Shown here in pieces: positions 54,838 through 64,000 of a DNA stretch of 64,000 nt; within the stretch, counting starts at the first letter, position 1, and each line of letters starts with the position of its first letter. The stretch comes from JAUILA01 sp050289805. Lineage in GTDB: Bacteria; Bacteroidota; Bacteroidia; Cytophagales; Cyclobacteriaceae. The stretch covers positions 1 through 64,000 of the forward strand of contig JBNKGL010000020.1 of the NCBI GenBank assembly GCA_050289805.1, written 5' to 3'. A model generated the notes under the pieces. The model saw nothing but the letters and a program-made list of their open reading frames with translations, had not been told where the DNA came from and did no database searches. The translations under genes and the position numbers were made by a program.

Positions 54838-56457
54838 ATGAAAATATTCAACCTCCTGCTCGCCCTGTCTGTTTGCGCATTTGCCTGTCAGAACCAGAAA
54901 GCTATTGAAGAAGAAGATGGTCTTGGTGTACTTAGCAACCGTTTCGTTGGTAACCCCGAGGCCCAGCCCCATTTCGACCGTGGGATGTTGTTGCTACATA
55001 GTTTTGAATACCAGGATGCGCGGGAATCATTTCTGCTGGCGCAGGAAGCGGATCCTGCCATGGTGATGGCCGTTTGGGGGGAAGCGATGACGTATAATCA
55101 TCCGCTTTGGGGGGAACAGGATTATGAGGCCGGGATTGCCGCACTCAAAAAACTTGGAGAATCACCCGATGATCAAAGGGGTATGGCAAGTGGAGAGCTG
55201 GAAGAAGGTTTCATCGGTGCGATTCAGGCATTATATGCACCCGAAAAGCCCAAAAATGAACGCGACAAGGAATATCGTACACGTATGCAGGAGCTGAGCG
55301 AGAAATTTCCGGATAACGGTGAAGTATCCGCTTTTTACTCACTTTCCATTTTAGGCAGTGTTTCCGACGGGCGTGATGACGAGCAGTATGAAATGGGAGC
55401 AAAGATCGTAAAGGGAATCCTGGCAGAAAATGGACAGCACCCCGGGGCCCTGCATTACCTCATTCATTCCTATGACGACCCCCAGCATGCAAGTATGGCC
55501 CTGGCCGCTGCAGATCAATATGCCAAAGTTGCCCCGGAAGCATCTCATGCGTTGCATATGCCATCTCATATCTATGTTGCCATGGGCTTATGGGATAAAG
55601 TAGTGTCATCAAACGAGGATTCATACCACGCAAGCATCAGCAGAATGCAGCGTAAATCGTTGAGTAATGACGCCCGCGGATATCATGCATATCACTGGCT
55701 TCAGTATGGATACCTACAGCAGGGCCGCGTAGATGAAGCCCGGAATATGCTGGCCAATATGTACGGTTATGCTGCGGAAACACCCAGTAAACGCGCCCGG
55801 CAACACGTAGTTTTTCTGCGGGGTACTTACCTTGTGGAAACGGATAAGCCTTCGGATGACCTGTATGACCAGCCGCTGCAAACCGATGATCTGAATGTGA
55901 TGGTTCGTTCCCAGTATAATTTCCAGGATGGGTACCGGGCATTCCTTTTAAAGGATGCTGATGGTATTGCCGCCGCTGCGGAAAGGATCAGGGAGGATTA
56001 TGAAAATGAGGAGGTGCTTATCGCAACAGCGGATATTACCGTGTGTTCGGGGGTAACAAGGGAAACGACTTCAGAAAGTGATATTCGTCAAAGCCAGCTC
56101 CTTGAAGATCAACTCCTGGCACTTCATGCCTGGCTTTTGGGCGATGAAACAGCCGAGGCTCAAATGAAAGATATAGTAAAACTGGAGGAGTCTTTGAACT
56201 ACAGCTACGGTCCTCCGCGTATTCAGAAGCCCAGTCATGAAATTTATGGTGAATGGTTGTTGCAGAATGAACAATTTGAAGAAGCCCTTGCCCTTTATGA
56301 TGCAGGGTTGAAGCGCGCCCCGGACAGGGTAAAATTCCTGAAAGGCAAAATTCAGGCCGCAGCAGCATTGGGACGAGATGATATTGTTGAGGAGGAGCAG
56401 GCAACTCTTGGGCAAATCAAAAAAGAATCGGGAAGTACGCAGCTCCGGGAAAGTTAA
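54838..56457 (+). CDS. TPR-repeat lipoprotein
   Basis: A 539-residue protein with a lipoprotein signal (AFAC, Cys17) and TPR-like helices throughout. It contains the conserved blocks GALHYLIHSYDDPQHA and HALHMPSHIYVAMGLWDKV, typical of a widespread TPR family of unknown function. It is downstream of the ebo genes on the same strand, 63 bases away, but has no recognisable ebo partnership; a separate transcript is possible. The threonine-aldolase gene follows after 18 bases. Confidence 0.88.
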   Translation: MKIFNLLLALSVCAFACQNQKAIEEEDGLGVLSNRFVGNPEAQPHFDRGMLLLHSFEYQDARESFLLAQEADPAMVMAVWGEAMTYNHPLWGEQDYEAGIAALKKLGESPDDQRGMASGELEEGFIGAIQALYAPEKPKNERDKEYRTRMQELSEKFPDNGEVSAFYSLSILGSVSDGRDDEQYEMGAKIVKGILAENGQHPGALHYLIHSYDDPQHASMALAAADQYAKVAPEASHALHMPSHIYVAMGLWDKVVSSNEDSYHASISRMQRKSLSNDARGYHAYHWLQYGYLQQGRVDEARNMLANMYGYAAETPSKRARQHVVFLRGTYLVETDKPSDDLYDQPLQTDDLNVMVRSQYNFQDGYRAFLLKDADGIAAAAERIREDYENEEVLIATADITVCSGVTRETTSESDIRQSQLLEDQLLALHAWLLGDETAEAQMKDIVKLEESLNYSYGPPRIQKPSHEIYGEWLLQNEQFEEALALYDAGLKRAPDRVKFLKGKIQAAAALGRDDIVEEEQATLGQIKKESGSTQLRES

Positions 56458-56475
56458 AATATGTAATATCACTGC

Positions 56476-57489
56476 ATGATCGATTTAAGAAGCGATACGG
56501 TAACGCGTCCTACAAAAGGGATGCATGCCGCCATGTTTAATGCACAGGTTGGCGATGACGTTTTTGGTGAAGACCCGTCTGTTAATGCCCTTGAAAAACG
56601 TTGTGCGGAAATTTTTGGTATGGAAAAGGCCTTGTTTTGTCCGTCCGGGACGATGACAAACCAGATAGGGATCAATATACTTTCCAACCCTTATGAAGAG
56701 GTTATATGCTATAAGGGATCGCACATCTATTTGTATGAAGGGGGTGGAATTGCGGGAAACAGCGGACTTTCATTTCGCCTGCTGGATGCTCCACGGGGTA
56801 TACTTAATGCGGAGCAGATACTTTCGAATATTAATCCCGATGATGTTCATTACCCAAGAACTTCAATTGTTGCGCTGGAAAATACGGTGAACAAAGGTGG
56901 AGGATCATGCTACTCCATTGAACAGGTTCGGGAAATCTCGTCCGCGGCCAGAAGCCGGGGACTCAGGATGCACCTGGATGGAGCACGTTTGTACAATGCT
57001 CTTGTTGCGAAGGGTGAAGATCCGAAGGATTACGGACAGTGTTTTGATACCATATCGCTGTGCCTTTCGAAAGGACTCGGCGCACCCGTAGGATCTGTCC
57101 TCATTTCATCGGGAGAGTTGATAAAGAAAGCCCGCAGAATGCGGAAGGTATTTGGTGGTGGAATGCGCCAGGCCGGTTATCTCGCTGCCGCCGGCTTGTA
57201 CGCGCTTGATAATCACATTGACCGGTTGAAAGAGGACCATCAGCGGGCCCTGCGATTGGGAGAGGCAATGAGCAGTTACGGATATATTAAAGAGGTGCTG
57301 CCTGTGGAAACGAATATTGTGATCTATGAGATCGACGATCATCTTGATCCGCGTGAATACCTGCAGTCTTTGGCAGGCCGGGGACTATTGGCAGTACACT
57401 TTGGCGGTCAGCTGATCAGGCTTGTCACAAGTCTTGAAATCGATGATGCCGACATTGATGCCGCTCTTCAGATTCTGAAAGATATCTGA
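56476..57489 (+). CDS. ltaE: Low-specificity L-threonine aldolase (GntG-type PLP aldolase)
   Basis: A 337-residue fold-type I PLP enzyme. The start MIDLRSDTVTRPTKGMHAAM and VGDDVFGEDPSVNALE are diagnostic of threonine aldolases. Lys199 in CLSKGLGAPVGS forms the Schiff base and the HLDGAR segment contributes the Asp for the cofactor. It cleaves L-threonine or beta-hydroxy amino acids to glycine and an aldehyde. It begins 18 bases after the TPR lipoprotein and its stop abuts the convergent small membrane gene. Confidence 0.94.
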   Translation: MIDLRSDTVTRPTKGMHAAMFNAQVGDDVFGEDPSVNALEKRCAEIFGMEKALFCPSGTMTNQIGINILSNPYEEVICYKGSHIYLYEGGGIAGNSGLSFRLLDAPRGILNAEQILSNINPDDVHYPRTSIVALENTVNKGGGSCYSIEQVREISSAARSRGLRMHLDGARLYNALVAKGEDPKDYGQCFDTISLCLSKGLGAPVGSVLISSGELIKKARRMRKVFGGGMRQAGYLAAAGLYALDNHIDRLKEDHQRALRLGEAMSSYGYIKEVLPVETNIVIYEIDDHLDPREYLQSLAGRGLLAVHFGGQLIRLVTSLEIDDADIDAALQILKDI

Positions 57490-57672
57490 TCAGCGCTCCG
57501 TATTGCTTTTATGCACCACAAAATAAATGATCGCTGCAACGATATTGAATATCAATGCAAAGATTGTCCAGAGGATTTTATTGGTTTCGGAAAGTCTTCG
57601 ATTTTTTGCCCATACATCATAGATGACCCAGACAGCGCAAATGATTCCGGCCAGCCAAATTAATTTTCCCAT
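57490..57672 (-). CDS. Small PLDc_N-like membrane protein
   Basis: A 60-residue protein with two membrane helices, LIWLAGIICAVWVIYDVWA and a second helix TNKILWTIFALIFNIVAAIIYF. This is the PLDc N-terminal-type small domain common in Bacteroidota as a stand-alone protein. The central WxxxxLxFN motif is conserved. Function is unknown. Its start overlaps the stop of the EamA transporter gene by one base, so the two are probably one operon. Confidence 0.85.
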   Translation of the reverse strand: MGKLIWLAGIICAVWVIYDVWAKNRRLSETNKILWTIFALIFNIVAAIIYFVVHKSNTER

Positions 57673-58556
57673 TATCGTTTCTGTTTACTCACTAAATATA
57701 CGCCCATCATGATGATAGACGCAAACAGCACCGTCTGGATTTCTAGATGATCTTTCCCAAGTGATAGGGCGACGAAAGTTGCAAATACCGGTTGAAGGTA
57801 TATATAGATTCCCACGATGGAGGAATTCACGTATTGAAGAGCCCAGGCATTGAGCAGATAAACTGTGAATGTTGTGGCAAAAACAACATATCCAATGCTC
57901 AGCCATGCCGATGTGGGAAGAGCCGACCAGGCAACATCTGCCAGTTGTGGTATCCCGAATGGCACTGCGATCAGTGCTCCGTACAGAAATACCCATTTCA
58001 GCACGGTAAAAGGTTTGTATTTTTGCGTCAGTGGTTTTACCAGGATCAGGTATATGGCATAGGAGGTGCCGTTTAACAATATCATCAGGTCCCCTGTAAA
58101 AGTGCCTTCATCCAGTGAAACACCGTAACGGGTTAAAAGAAGCACAGCCCCTGTGAAGCCAATGAGGGTACCGATCACCTTGCGTCGGGTAAGATATTCC
58201 CTTCCCATCAACGACGCGATAAGAATAACAGCAATGGGTGACATGGTCATCATAATAGATGCATGTATGGGGCTGGTACGGCTGAGCCCTTCAAAAAACA
58301 GCAGCTGGTTTAATGCGGCGCCGAATAGTCCGCAGCGGAACAACAGCCAGTGATCGGCGCGGGAGATTGCCTCTTTTGGTTGAAATATACTCAGGCCCCA
58401 GAAAAGGATCGTACCAGAAAGCAGGCGTATGGAGATGAATGCCAGTGGTTTGAGATATTCCGGCAGGGCATATTTCGCGATTGTATAATTCGCACCATAC
58501 AGAAAGGTTACAAATAGTAGTGCGAGGTGCACCCAAAGCATCCGAGGCATGGTCAA
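57672..58556 (-). CDS. EamA/DMT-family transporter
   Basis: A 294-residue inner-membrane protein with ten predicted helices in two repeated EamA halves. The first half includes FLYGANYTIAKYALPEYLKPL and the second FYLQPVFATFVALSLG-type segments near the end. The family moves amino acids, metabolites or nucleotide sugars by drug/metabolite exchange. The substrate is unknown. The gene starts on the minus strand 58 bases before rarA and is divergent from it. Confidence 0.9.
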   Translation of the reverse strand: MTMPRMLWVHLALLFVTFLYGANYTIAKYALPEYLKPLAFISIRLLSGTILFWGLSIFQPKEAISRADHWLLFRCGLFGAALNQLLFFEGLSRTSPIHASIMMTMSPIAVILIASLMGREYLTRRKVIGTLIGFTGAVLLLTRYGVSLDEGTFTGDLMILLNGTSYAIYLILVKPLTQKYKPFTVLKWVFLYGALIAVPFGIPQLADVAWSALPTSAWLSIGYVVFATTFTVYLLNAWALQYVNSSIVGIYIYLQPVFATFVALSLGKDHLEIQTVLFASIIMMGVYLVSKQKR

Positions 58557-58613
58557 AGCTATTTATTTTCGCGGGATATCGTACCTTTGACAGAGTGATT
58601 TTTATTGTTATCC

Positions 58614-59882
58614 ATGTTTGAATCCGTCCAGCCATTAGCAGAAAGAATCAGGCCTTCCAGGTTGGGTGAACTCATTGGTCAGGAGCATCTTACCGGAGAG
58701 GGCAGTATCCTGAACCGTGCATTGAGGGCGGGTTCCATTCCCTCCATGATCCTCTGGGGACCACCCGGCGTTGGTAAAACGACCATGGCCAATATCATCG
58801 CCAATGAATTAAAAACCCCGTTCTATACCCTAAGTGCCATCAATGCAGGTGTAAAAGATGTTCGGGAAGTGATCGACAAGGCACGGCGGCAGCAGCATGC
58901 GATACTGTTCATCGATGAAATTCATCGCTTTAATAAATCGCAGCAGGACGCCCTGCTTGGTGCTGTTGAAAAGGGAATCATTACCCTGATCGGGGCAACG
59001 ACGGAAAACCCGTCATTTGAAGTGAATGCCGCTTTGCTGAGCCGCTGCCAGGTATATGTGCTTAAATCCCTCAATGAGGAAGACCTGCTGAAACTTATTG
59101 ACCAGGCTCTTCAGCGCGACGAGAAGCTGCGGGAGCGCAAGGTGACACTCGAAGAAACACAGGCCTTGCTGAACATCAGCGGTGGAGATGCCAGGAAGCT
59201 TCTCAATTTGCTTGAGCTGGTAATTCAGAATACTTCCGATAAAGAGGTCTCCATTACCAATGACCTGGTGAAGTCTGTGGCCCAGCAACGCGTGGCCATT
59301 TATGATAAGAGCGGGGAACAGCACTACGATATAATTTCTGCGTTCATTAAATCCCTCCGGGGCAGCGACCCCAATGCCGCCCTGTACTATATGGCCAGGA
59401 TGATTGAGGGTGGGGAGGATGTAAAGTTCATTGCGCGGCGAATGCTCATCCTGGCTTCGGAAGATATTGGCATGGCCAATCCGACCGCTCTTGTCATTGC
59501 GACCAGTACTTTTCAGGCGGTGACGATGATTGGTTATCCTGAGGCGGAGATCATACTTTCACAATGCGCGGTTTACCTTGCAACATCACCTAAAAGCAAT
59601 GCTAGTTACGCGGCCATTAAAAAGGCAAGAGCGCTCGTACGTGAGACAGGTGATCTCGATGTACCCCTTTCAATACGGAATGCACCTACCAGGCTAATGA
59701 AGGATCAGGGGTATGGAAAGGGCTACAAATATGCCCATGATTTCAGTGGAAATTTTGCCGATATGGAATTTCTACCTGACGAGATCAAAGGGTCGAATTT
59801 ATATGATCCGGGGAGCAATCCAAGGGAAGAGGAAATCCGCAAACGTTTGCGGAATCTTTGGAAGACAAAATATGGTTATTGA
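58614..59882 (+). CDS. rarA: Replication-associated recombination protein A (RarA/MgsA)
   Basis: A 422-residue AAA+ ATPase from the ATG at 58614; a TTG at 58605 would add three residues. Walker A GPPGVGKTT at about 49-57, Walker B LFIDEIHRF and sensor GATTENPS are intact. The conserved helical C-terminal MgsA domain (ALYYMARMIEGGEDVKFIARR and ASEDIGMANP) follows. RarA acts at stalled replication forks and loads on single-stranded DNA ends. It is a housekeeping gene and stands alone. Confidence 0.95.
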   Translation: MFESVQPLAERIRPSRLGELIGQEHLTGEGSILNRALRAGSIPSMILWGPPGVGKTTMANIIANELKTPFYTLSAINAGVKDVREVIDKARRQQHAILFIDEIHRFNKSQQDALLGAVEKGIITLIGATTENPSFEVNAALLSRCQVYVLKSLNEEDLLKLIDQALQRDEKLRERKVTLEETQALLNISGGDARKLLNLLELVIQNTSDKEVSITNDLVKSVAQQRVAIYDKSGEQHYDIISAFIKSLRGSDPNAALYYMARMIEGGEDVKFIARRMLILASEDIGMANPTALVIATSTFQAVTMIGYPEAEIILSQCAVYLATSPKSNASYAAIKKARALVRETGDLDVPLSIRNAPTRLMKDQGYGKGYKYAHDFSGNFADMEFLPDEIKGSNLYDPGSNPREEEIRKRLRNLWKTKYGY

Positions 59883-60127
59883 TCGCTGGTAACCGCATTC
59901 TAACGGCCTGATGATCAATTCATCTGTAAATATGTTATCACATCTATTCGCCTCACCATTTATAGTGATATACTGCAATTCATCGAGTCTATTTTCATCC
60001 TGCATATAAAGTAAATCTTTTGTCATTTCAATAGTACAGATTTGCACCGTTCAGTCAGGGGTATCTTTTAATTTTTCACTGGGATCAGCTGACTGTTGAA
60101 TTATCAAACCAAAAACTACAGGTAAGA

Positions 60128-62659
60128 ATGAAGAATGTACTATTGAGTGCTTTGTTGATTTGTGTTGTTGTCTCTAGTGCAAAAGCCCAACTTTACAGCA
60201 ATGCAGATATAAAACATCACAACATTGTGAGTATCAATAAATATCCGATTAATGGATATTTGGAACACCTTCCCCCTGATTATAATTCGAATCCCACGAA
60301 GAAATATCCCTTGATTGTTTTCCTTCACGGACAGGGAGAAAAAGGGGATGGAAATACTAAATTATATTTGGCAGCCAAATTCGGACCTTCTATTGAAGTT
60401 GAAAAGAATGGTAAGCTGTGTGTGACGGTGGATGGAAAGCAAGAATGTTTTATTGTTATTTCCCCTCAGACATCAGCTGACTGGAGTGCCGGCTCGCAAC
60501 GGGCATTCTGGGATTATATTTTGAATGGTCCCAAGAATTACCGCTATGACCCTGAGAGAATTTACCTCACAGGTCTTTCACTTGGAGGCGGCGGTGTATG
60601 GAACTGGGCGCAGAGTGGCGACCCGCTTTCAAAGCGTCTCGCTGCGATTGCTCCGATCGCAGGATGGGGAGCCCCGAACCTGGCATGTAATGTAGCCGAT
60701 GCGTCAATCGCTTTCTGGGGATTTCACGGAACTGCAGATGGAACGATTAGCTACTCATGGGGAAAATCAGCCTATGATGCCCTTCTTCAGTGTAATAACG
60801 TAGGAAACAAAGACCGCAAATGGACAGCAATTGAGGGCGCAGGTCACTTCATCTGGAATCAGATCTATCCGACCGATGGCGGAAATTACAAGAATCCTTC
60901 CCTGTACCAGTGGTTTGCATCACAATATAAAACACAGACGACTAATCCCAATAATCAGCCTCCAACTGTAACAGTATCAGGTCCGGGTACATTAACCCTG
61001 CCTACCAACTATACAACCATCCAGGCAACTGCCAGTGATCCCGATGGCCAGATCTATAATTATACCTGGTCAAAAATCAGCGGACCCAGTGCGTCTCTTT
61101 CCAATACGGATAAAGCCAGGCTGACTGTGACCAATATGGTTGCGGGAACATACAAGTTCGAGATTTCCGTAATGGATAATGACGGTGCAACATCAAAAGC
61201 GGTAGCAACCGTTGTTGTGAACTCGGGATCTACAGCGAACCAGGCACCAACGGTTTATGCAGGTGCGGATAAAACTGTTGATGAAGGAACAAATGTCGTA
61301 ATGGGTGCCACAGCGAACGATGTGGATGGCTGGATCGCTCAGTATGCCTGGACGAAGATCAGTGGTCCCGCGGTAACACTTCAGGATCAGAATAAACTGA
61401 ACATGACGATGGTTACGCCGCAAGCGGGAACCTATGAGTTCCAGCTTAAGGTGACAGATGATGATGGGGCTACCGCGCAGGACAGGGTAGTCATCACAGT
61501 GAAGCAGGCATCAACACCGCCAACCGGTTCAATTAATATTTCGGCCGGAAGTGACTTTACCTGGGACCTGAACCAGCAGGGAGGTGAATTCTTCCTGATC
61601 GTGAACTGGAACCTTACTGAAGGCTGGCCTGATAAGATTCTTTGGAAAAAAGTTTCCGGTCCGGCTGCTACACTTTCGCAAACCGATAAGGCGAAGATGA
61701 TCGTTACCAACTTTGGCCCCGGTGTATACGAATTTGAAGTAACTGTCACGGATAATTTCGGACGAAGCGGTACTGACAGGGTAGTCGTAACCGTTGTAGG
61801 AAGTGGTTCTACCACCCCTCCTGCAGAGATCTCCGTTTCGGCTGGTGATGATTTCGACTGGGATATCTCTCGTGGACAATTCTCACTGATTGCAAACTTT
61901 AACATCCCTGACGGCTGGCCTGAAGAAATTCTATGGTCAAAAATATCAGGACCCGCAGCAACACTTTTGAACACTACCAAAGCCAAGCTTGTCGTGGATA
62001 ATCTGAATTCAGGAACCTATGAATTCCAGATTTGGGTGAAGGATAACAAGGGCAGAACAGCGACTGATCGTGTAATTGTAAATGTTTCAGGGTCTGCTGT
62101 TTCAGGATTTACCGTCTCAGCGGGTGCTGATATCGAATGGGACGCTACACGTGGTGATTTCTTTCTGTTGGCTTCATGGAATATTACGGATGGATGGCCA
62201 GATATCATCAACTGGCAGAAAATTTCCGGTCCTGCAGCTACACTATCACAGACTGATAAAGCAAAACTAATCGTTTCAAATGCCTCAAATGGAAATTATG
62301 TCTTCCGGGTTACTGTAACGGATAATAAGGGACGCGTAGCCACAGATGACGTGAATGTAGTTGTGTATACCGGAATCCTTTCCACCATGTCAAGTTCAGA
62401 TGATCTTACCACCGAGGTACAGGTTCCGAATCAGACAATGGTAAAGAACTTCAGTACGTCAAGTGATTACCTTACTATCGTTGAGAATGCTGATGCTGCC
62501 ATGAAGATCCAGGTAATCAATATAAACGGTACTTCTCGTGAAATGCTTGATTTTGACGGTCAGGTGAATCTGGCTCAACTGCAAAGCGGAATGTACATTT
62601 ACCAGGTGATCACCGAAGAAGGATTCGTGTATCAAAAAGGTAGAATCATAAAATATTGA
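60128..62659 (+). CDS. Secreted esterase with PKD-like repeats and T9SS sorting domain
   Basis: An 843-residue secreted protein. The signal peptide ends at AKAQ. Residues 25-280 form an alpha/beta esterase of the esterase-D/PHB-depolymerase type: LHGQGEKGD, nucleophile Ser151 in TGLSLGGGG, Asp near 204 in HGTADGTI and His near 240 in GAGHFIW. Five PKD/Ig-like domains follow, with two ordinary copies (KISGPSASLSNTDKARL) and three diverged copies sharing GWP, IxW and ISGPAATL. The last 80 residues form a type IX secretion sorting domain (LQSGMYIYQV ending KGRIIKY). The enzyme is probably exported to the cell surface to cut an ester. Confidence 0.9.
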   Translation: MKNVLLSALLICVVVSSAKAQLYSNADIKHHNIVSINKYPINGYLEHLPPDYNSNPTKKYPLIVFLHGQGEKGDGNTKLYLAAKFGPSIEVEKNGKLCVTVDGKQECFIVISPQTSADWSAGSQRAFWDYILNGPKNYRYDPERIYLTGLSLGGGGVWNWAQSGDPLSKRLAAIAPIAGWGAPNLACNVADASIAFWGFHGTADGTISYSWGKSAYDALLQCNNVGNKDRKWTAIEGAGHFIWNQIYPTDGGNYKNPSLYQWFASQYKTQTTNPNNQPPTVTVSGPGTLTLPTNYTTIQATASDPDGQIYNYTWSKISGPSASLSNTDKARLTVTNMVAGTYKFEISVMDNDGATSKAVATVVVNSGSTANQAPTVYAGADKTVDEGTNVVMGATANDVDGWIAQYAWTKISGPAVTLQDQNKLNMTMVTPQAGTYEFQLKVTDDDGATAQDRVVITVKQASTPPTGSINISAGSDFTWDLNQQGGEFFLIVNWNLTEGWPDKILWKKVSGPAATLSQTDKAKMIVTNFGPGVYEFEVTVTDNFGRSGTDRVVVTVVGSGSTTPPAEISVSAGDDFDWDISRGQFSLIANFNIPDGWPEEILWSKISGPAATLLNTTKAKLVVDNLNSGTYEFQIWVKDNKGRTATDRVIVNVSGSAVSGFTVSAGADIEWDATRGDFFLLASWNITDGWPDIINWQKISGPAATLSQTDKAKLIVSNASNGNYVFRVTVTDNKGRVATDDVNVVVYTGILSTMSSSDDLTTEVQVPNQTMVKNFSTSSDYLTIVENADAAMKIQVININGTSREMLDFDGQVNLAQLQSGMYIYQVITEEGFVYQKGRIIKY

Positions 62660-62683
62660 TTTTTTAAACTAACCTGAATGATG

Positions 62684-62720
62684 AAAGGCCTCACTGGAAA
62701 CAGTGGGGCCTTTTGTTTTG
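62684..62720 (+). terminator. Intrinsic terminator after the esterase gene
   Basis: AAAGGCCTCACTG (62684-62696) pairs with CAGTGGGGCCTTT (62701-62713) around a GAAA tetraloop, with a single G-T pair, and a TTTTGTTTT tail follows. It lies 24 bases after the esterase stop codon. Confidence 0.85.
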
Positions 62721-62763
62721 AGTGTATTGGCGGTTGGGGCTTTTACATGTATCTTTATTGTGT

Positions 62764-64000
62764 ATGGGATCCACTGTTCAATTTGCCTATCCGGTTGAAT
62801 TTATTCTACTCTGTATTGCTGCAGGTTTTATATACGCGTACATTCTTTATCAGCGTAAAGCCCCGTGGAGTACAGCGATTAACCGTGTTCTGTTTGCCCT
62901 GAGATGGGTAACAGTGACCATATTGGCGATTCTCCTGTTGGCTCCGGTGTTGCGTCAAATACAAAATTATACAGAAAAGCCCACGGTGGTTCTTGCCGTA
63001 GATAATTCTGCCTCGATCAGCGCGATTTATGACAGTACCCAAATACCGGGCATCAATCAACAACTGCAGCAGATTGCTCAGGGGCTTCAGGATCAGGGCT
63101 ACCTGGTAGCGTATGAAACCCTCACGGGTACAGAAGATAATCCTGATAATATCCGGTTTGATCAGGAAAGAAGCAATCTTGATAATATGTTGCGTGACAT
63201 CCGTAATGATTATGAAGGCAAGAACCTTCAGGAAGTCGTACTGCTGAGTGACGGAATTTTCAATGAAGGCGTATCACCGGGATACAGTACTTTTCCTTTT
63301 CGTGTGACAACTGTGGGCCTTGGTGACAGTACGGCAAAAAAGGATATTCGGATTGAAGCATTAACCTATAATAAGATCGCGTATGAAGGCAATAAGTTTC
63401 CGCTTCAGGTTACGCTTCACCAAAACGGATATGACGGCGCAAGGGTACAAATAAATGTATTTAATAAAGGCAGAGGTGTTGCATCTGAGATGATCACTTT
63501 TGAGGAAGGAACGTCTCTGGCCGATGTAAATATTCTATTGAATGCTGAAGAAAAAGGTATACAACGATATGTTGTTCAGGTGAGCGATCTTCCTGATGAA
63601 TTCATCGCTGAGAATAACCGGTCGGATGCGTATGTTGAGATCATCGAGGGAAAACAGAAGGTATGCCTTGTCGCGGCCACTCCGCACCCAGATCTTTCAG
63701 CGATCGTAGAAGCACTGCAGAGCAATTCGAATTATGATGTGGAACAATTTATCCTGAGTATCGCCAGCGACCGGGATGCATTTCTCCGACGAAATGAACC
63801 AACTGATCTTTTTATTCTGCACCAGTTGCCATCCAGAAGATATCCAATGGATTGGTCCGCAAAATTATCCGATGCCTCGGTCCTGTATGTCTATGGTCCG
63901 CAAACCGACCTTGATGCCATTTCAGCCCAGACTAATTATTTTCAGATCGAGACCTACGCAGGTGAATTTGACCAGGTGACGGGGGTCATTAATCCATCCT
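62764..64000 (+). CDS. VWA-domain membrane protein, partial
   Basis: The gene runs off the right edge, leaving about 412 residues from the ATG at 62764. Two hydrophobic N-terminal segments (FILLCIAAGFIYAYILY and VTVTILAILLLAPVL) are followed by a VWA-like domain: VVLAVDNSASI holds the DxSxS metal site and VLLSDGIFNEG a second acidic turn. Later QKVCLVAATPHPDLSAIVEAL starts a glutamine-amidotransferase-like or DUF4159-type region. This layout is typical of Bacteroidota VWA proteins of the BatA-related type with unknown function. It lies 104 bases after the esterase gene behind a terminator. Confidence 0.8.
   Translation, partial: MGSTVQFAYPVEFILLCIAAGFIYAYILYQRKAPWSTAINRVLFALRWVTVTILAILLLAPVLRQIQNYTEKPTVVLAVDNSASISAIYDSTQIPGINQQLQQIAQGLQDQGYLVAYETLTGTEDNPDNIRFDQERSNLDNMLRDIRNDYEGKNLQEVVLLSDGIFNEGVSPGYSTFPFRVTTVGLGDSTAKKDIRIEALTYNKIAYEGNKFPLQVTLHQNGYDGARVQINVFNKGRGVASEMITFEEGTSLADVNILLNAEEKGIQRYVVQVSDLPDEFIAENNRSDAYVEIIEGKQKVCLVAATPHPDLSAIVEALQSNSNYDVEQFILSIASDRDAFLRRNEPTDLFILHQLPSRRYPMDWSAKLSDASVLYVYGPQTDLDAISAQTNYFQIETYAGEFDQVTGVINPS

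Noticed and set aside
59799..60047. An 82-residue minus-strand frame in the rarA downstream gap
   Set aside because: It starts inside the gap, overlaps the end of rarA, and lacks recognisable motifs or a promoter.
61432..61986. A 184-residue minus-strand frame inside the esterase gene
   Set aside because: It arises from the repeated PKD codons on the other strand and has no start context or domain.

Overview
The window looks like chromosomal DNA of a free-living Bacteroidota bacterium, probably of the Cytophagales type. The evidence is a SusC/SusD outer-membrane pair, a secreted esterase ending in a type IX secretion sorting domain, a membrane-anchored LytTR regulator, many lipoprotein or '-AQ' signal peptides, and promoters of the Bacteroidota form (TTTG, about 20 bases, TANNTTTG). 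Genus-level placement is not possible from the sequence alone. Coding density is high. No phage, plasmid, IS element or CRISPR array is intact in the window.

Layout. 1-11 kb: a partial M81 peptidase, an outer-membrane barrel, an SDR oxidoreductase, an ExbB-like membrane protein, a LytTR regulator, a duplicated-domain secreted protein, ArfB, a cupin, a PIG-L deacetylase, a FlgO/TPR protein and a DUF2200 protein, with a repeat-rich gap at 5.1-5.7 kb. 11-16 kb: a SusC/SusD pair without its own regulator or enzymes, then an SRPBCC protein. 16.9-17.7 kb: the initiator tRNA with a clear promoter and terminator, a four-helix-bundle protein and the tail of a dead tyrosine recombinase. 17.7-25 kb: two sulfatases, a polysaccharide deacetylase, a YdeI-like protein, a truncated phosphatase beside a dispersed repeat, and a GH13 neopullulanase-like enzyme. 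25.4-31.7 kb: a complete TetR/MFP/RND/TolC efflux operon with a likely operator. 31.7-45.3 kb: mixed genes, including a TAT-exported PLP enzyme, a penicillin-acylase-type amidase, an M23-like protein, a tricorn-type protease, AlkD, a GT39 enzyme and an alpha/beta hydrolase. 45.3-45.8 kb: a second repeat-rich gap. 45.8-48.4 kb: a two-subunit molybdenum hydroxylase (IorAB type).

The most notable system is at 48.4-54.8 kb: a complete six-gene ebo cluster (eboA to eboF) in tight operon order behind a textbook Bacteroidota promoter. Ebo clusters are known from cyanobacteria, Pseudomonas, Bacteroidota and an algal endosymbiont. One has been linked to moving scytonemin precursors to the periplasm, but the product of the conserved pathway (TatD-type hydrolase, UbiA prenyltransferase, sugar-phosphate cyclase, TIM-barrel protein, phosphodiesterase) is still not defined. 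54.8-64 kb holds a TPR lipoprotein, threonine aldolase, a small PLDc_N membrane protein, an EamA transporter, RarA, the T9SS esterase and a partial VWA-domain membrane protein running off the end.

Two features tie the accessory parts together. Two intergenic gaps (5.1-5.7 and 45.3-45.7 kb) carry related short palindromes with the core CGTGCC-loop-GGTACG and heptamer arrays. A separate dispersed element built on ATCCCGGCCCGACTCC occurs three times, once at the broken end of a phosphatase gene.
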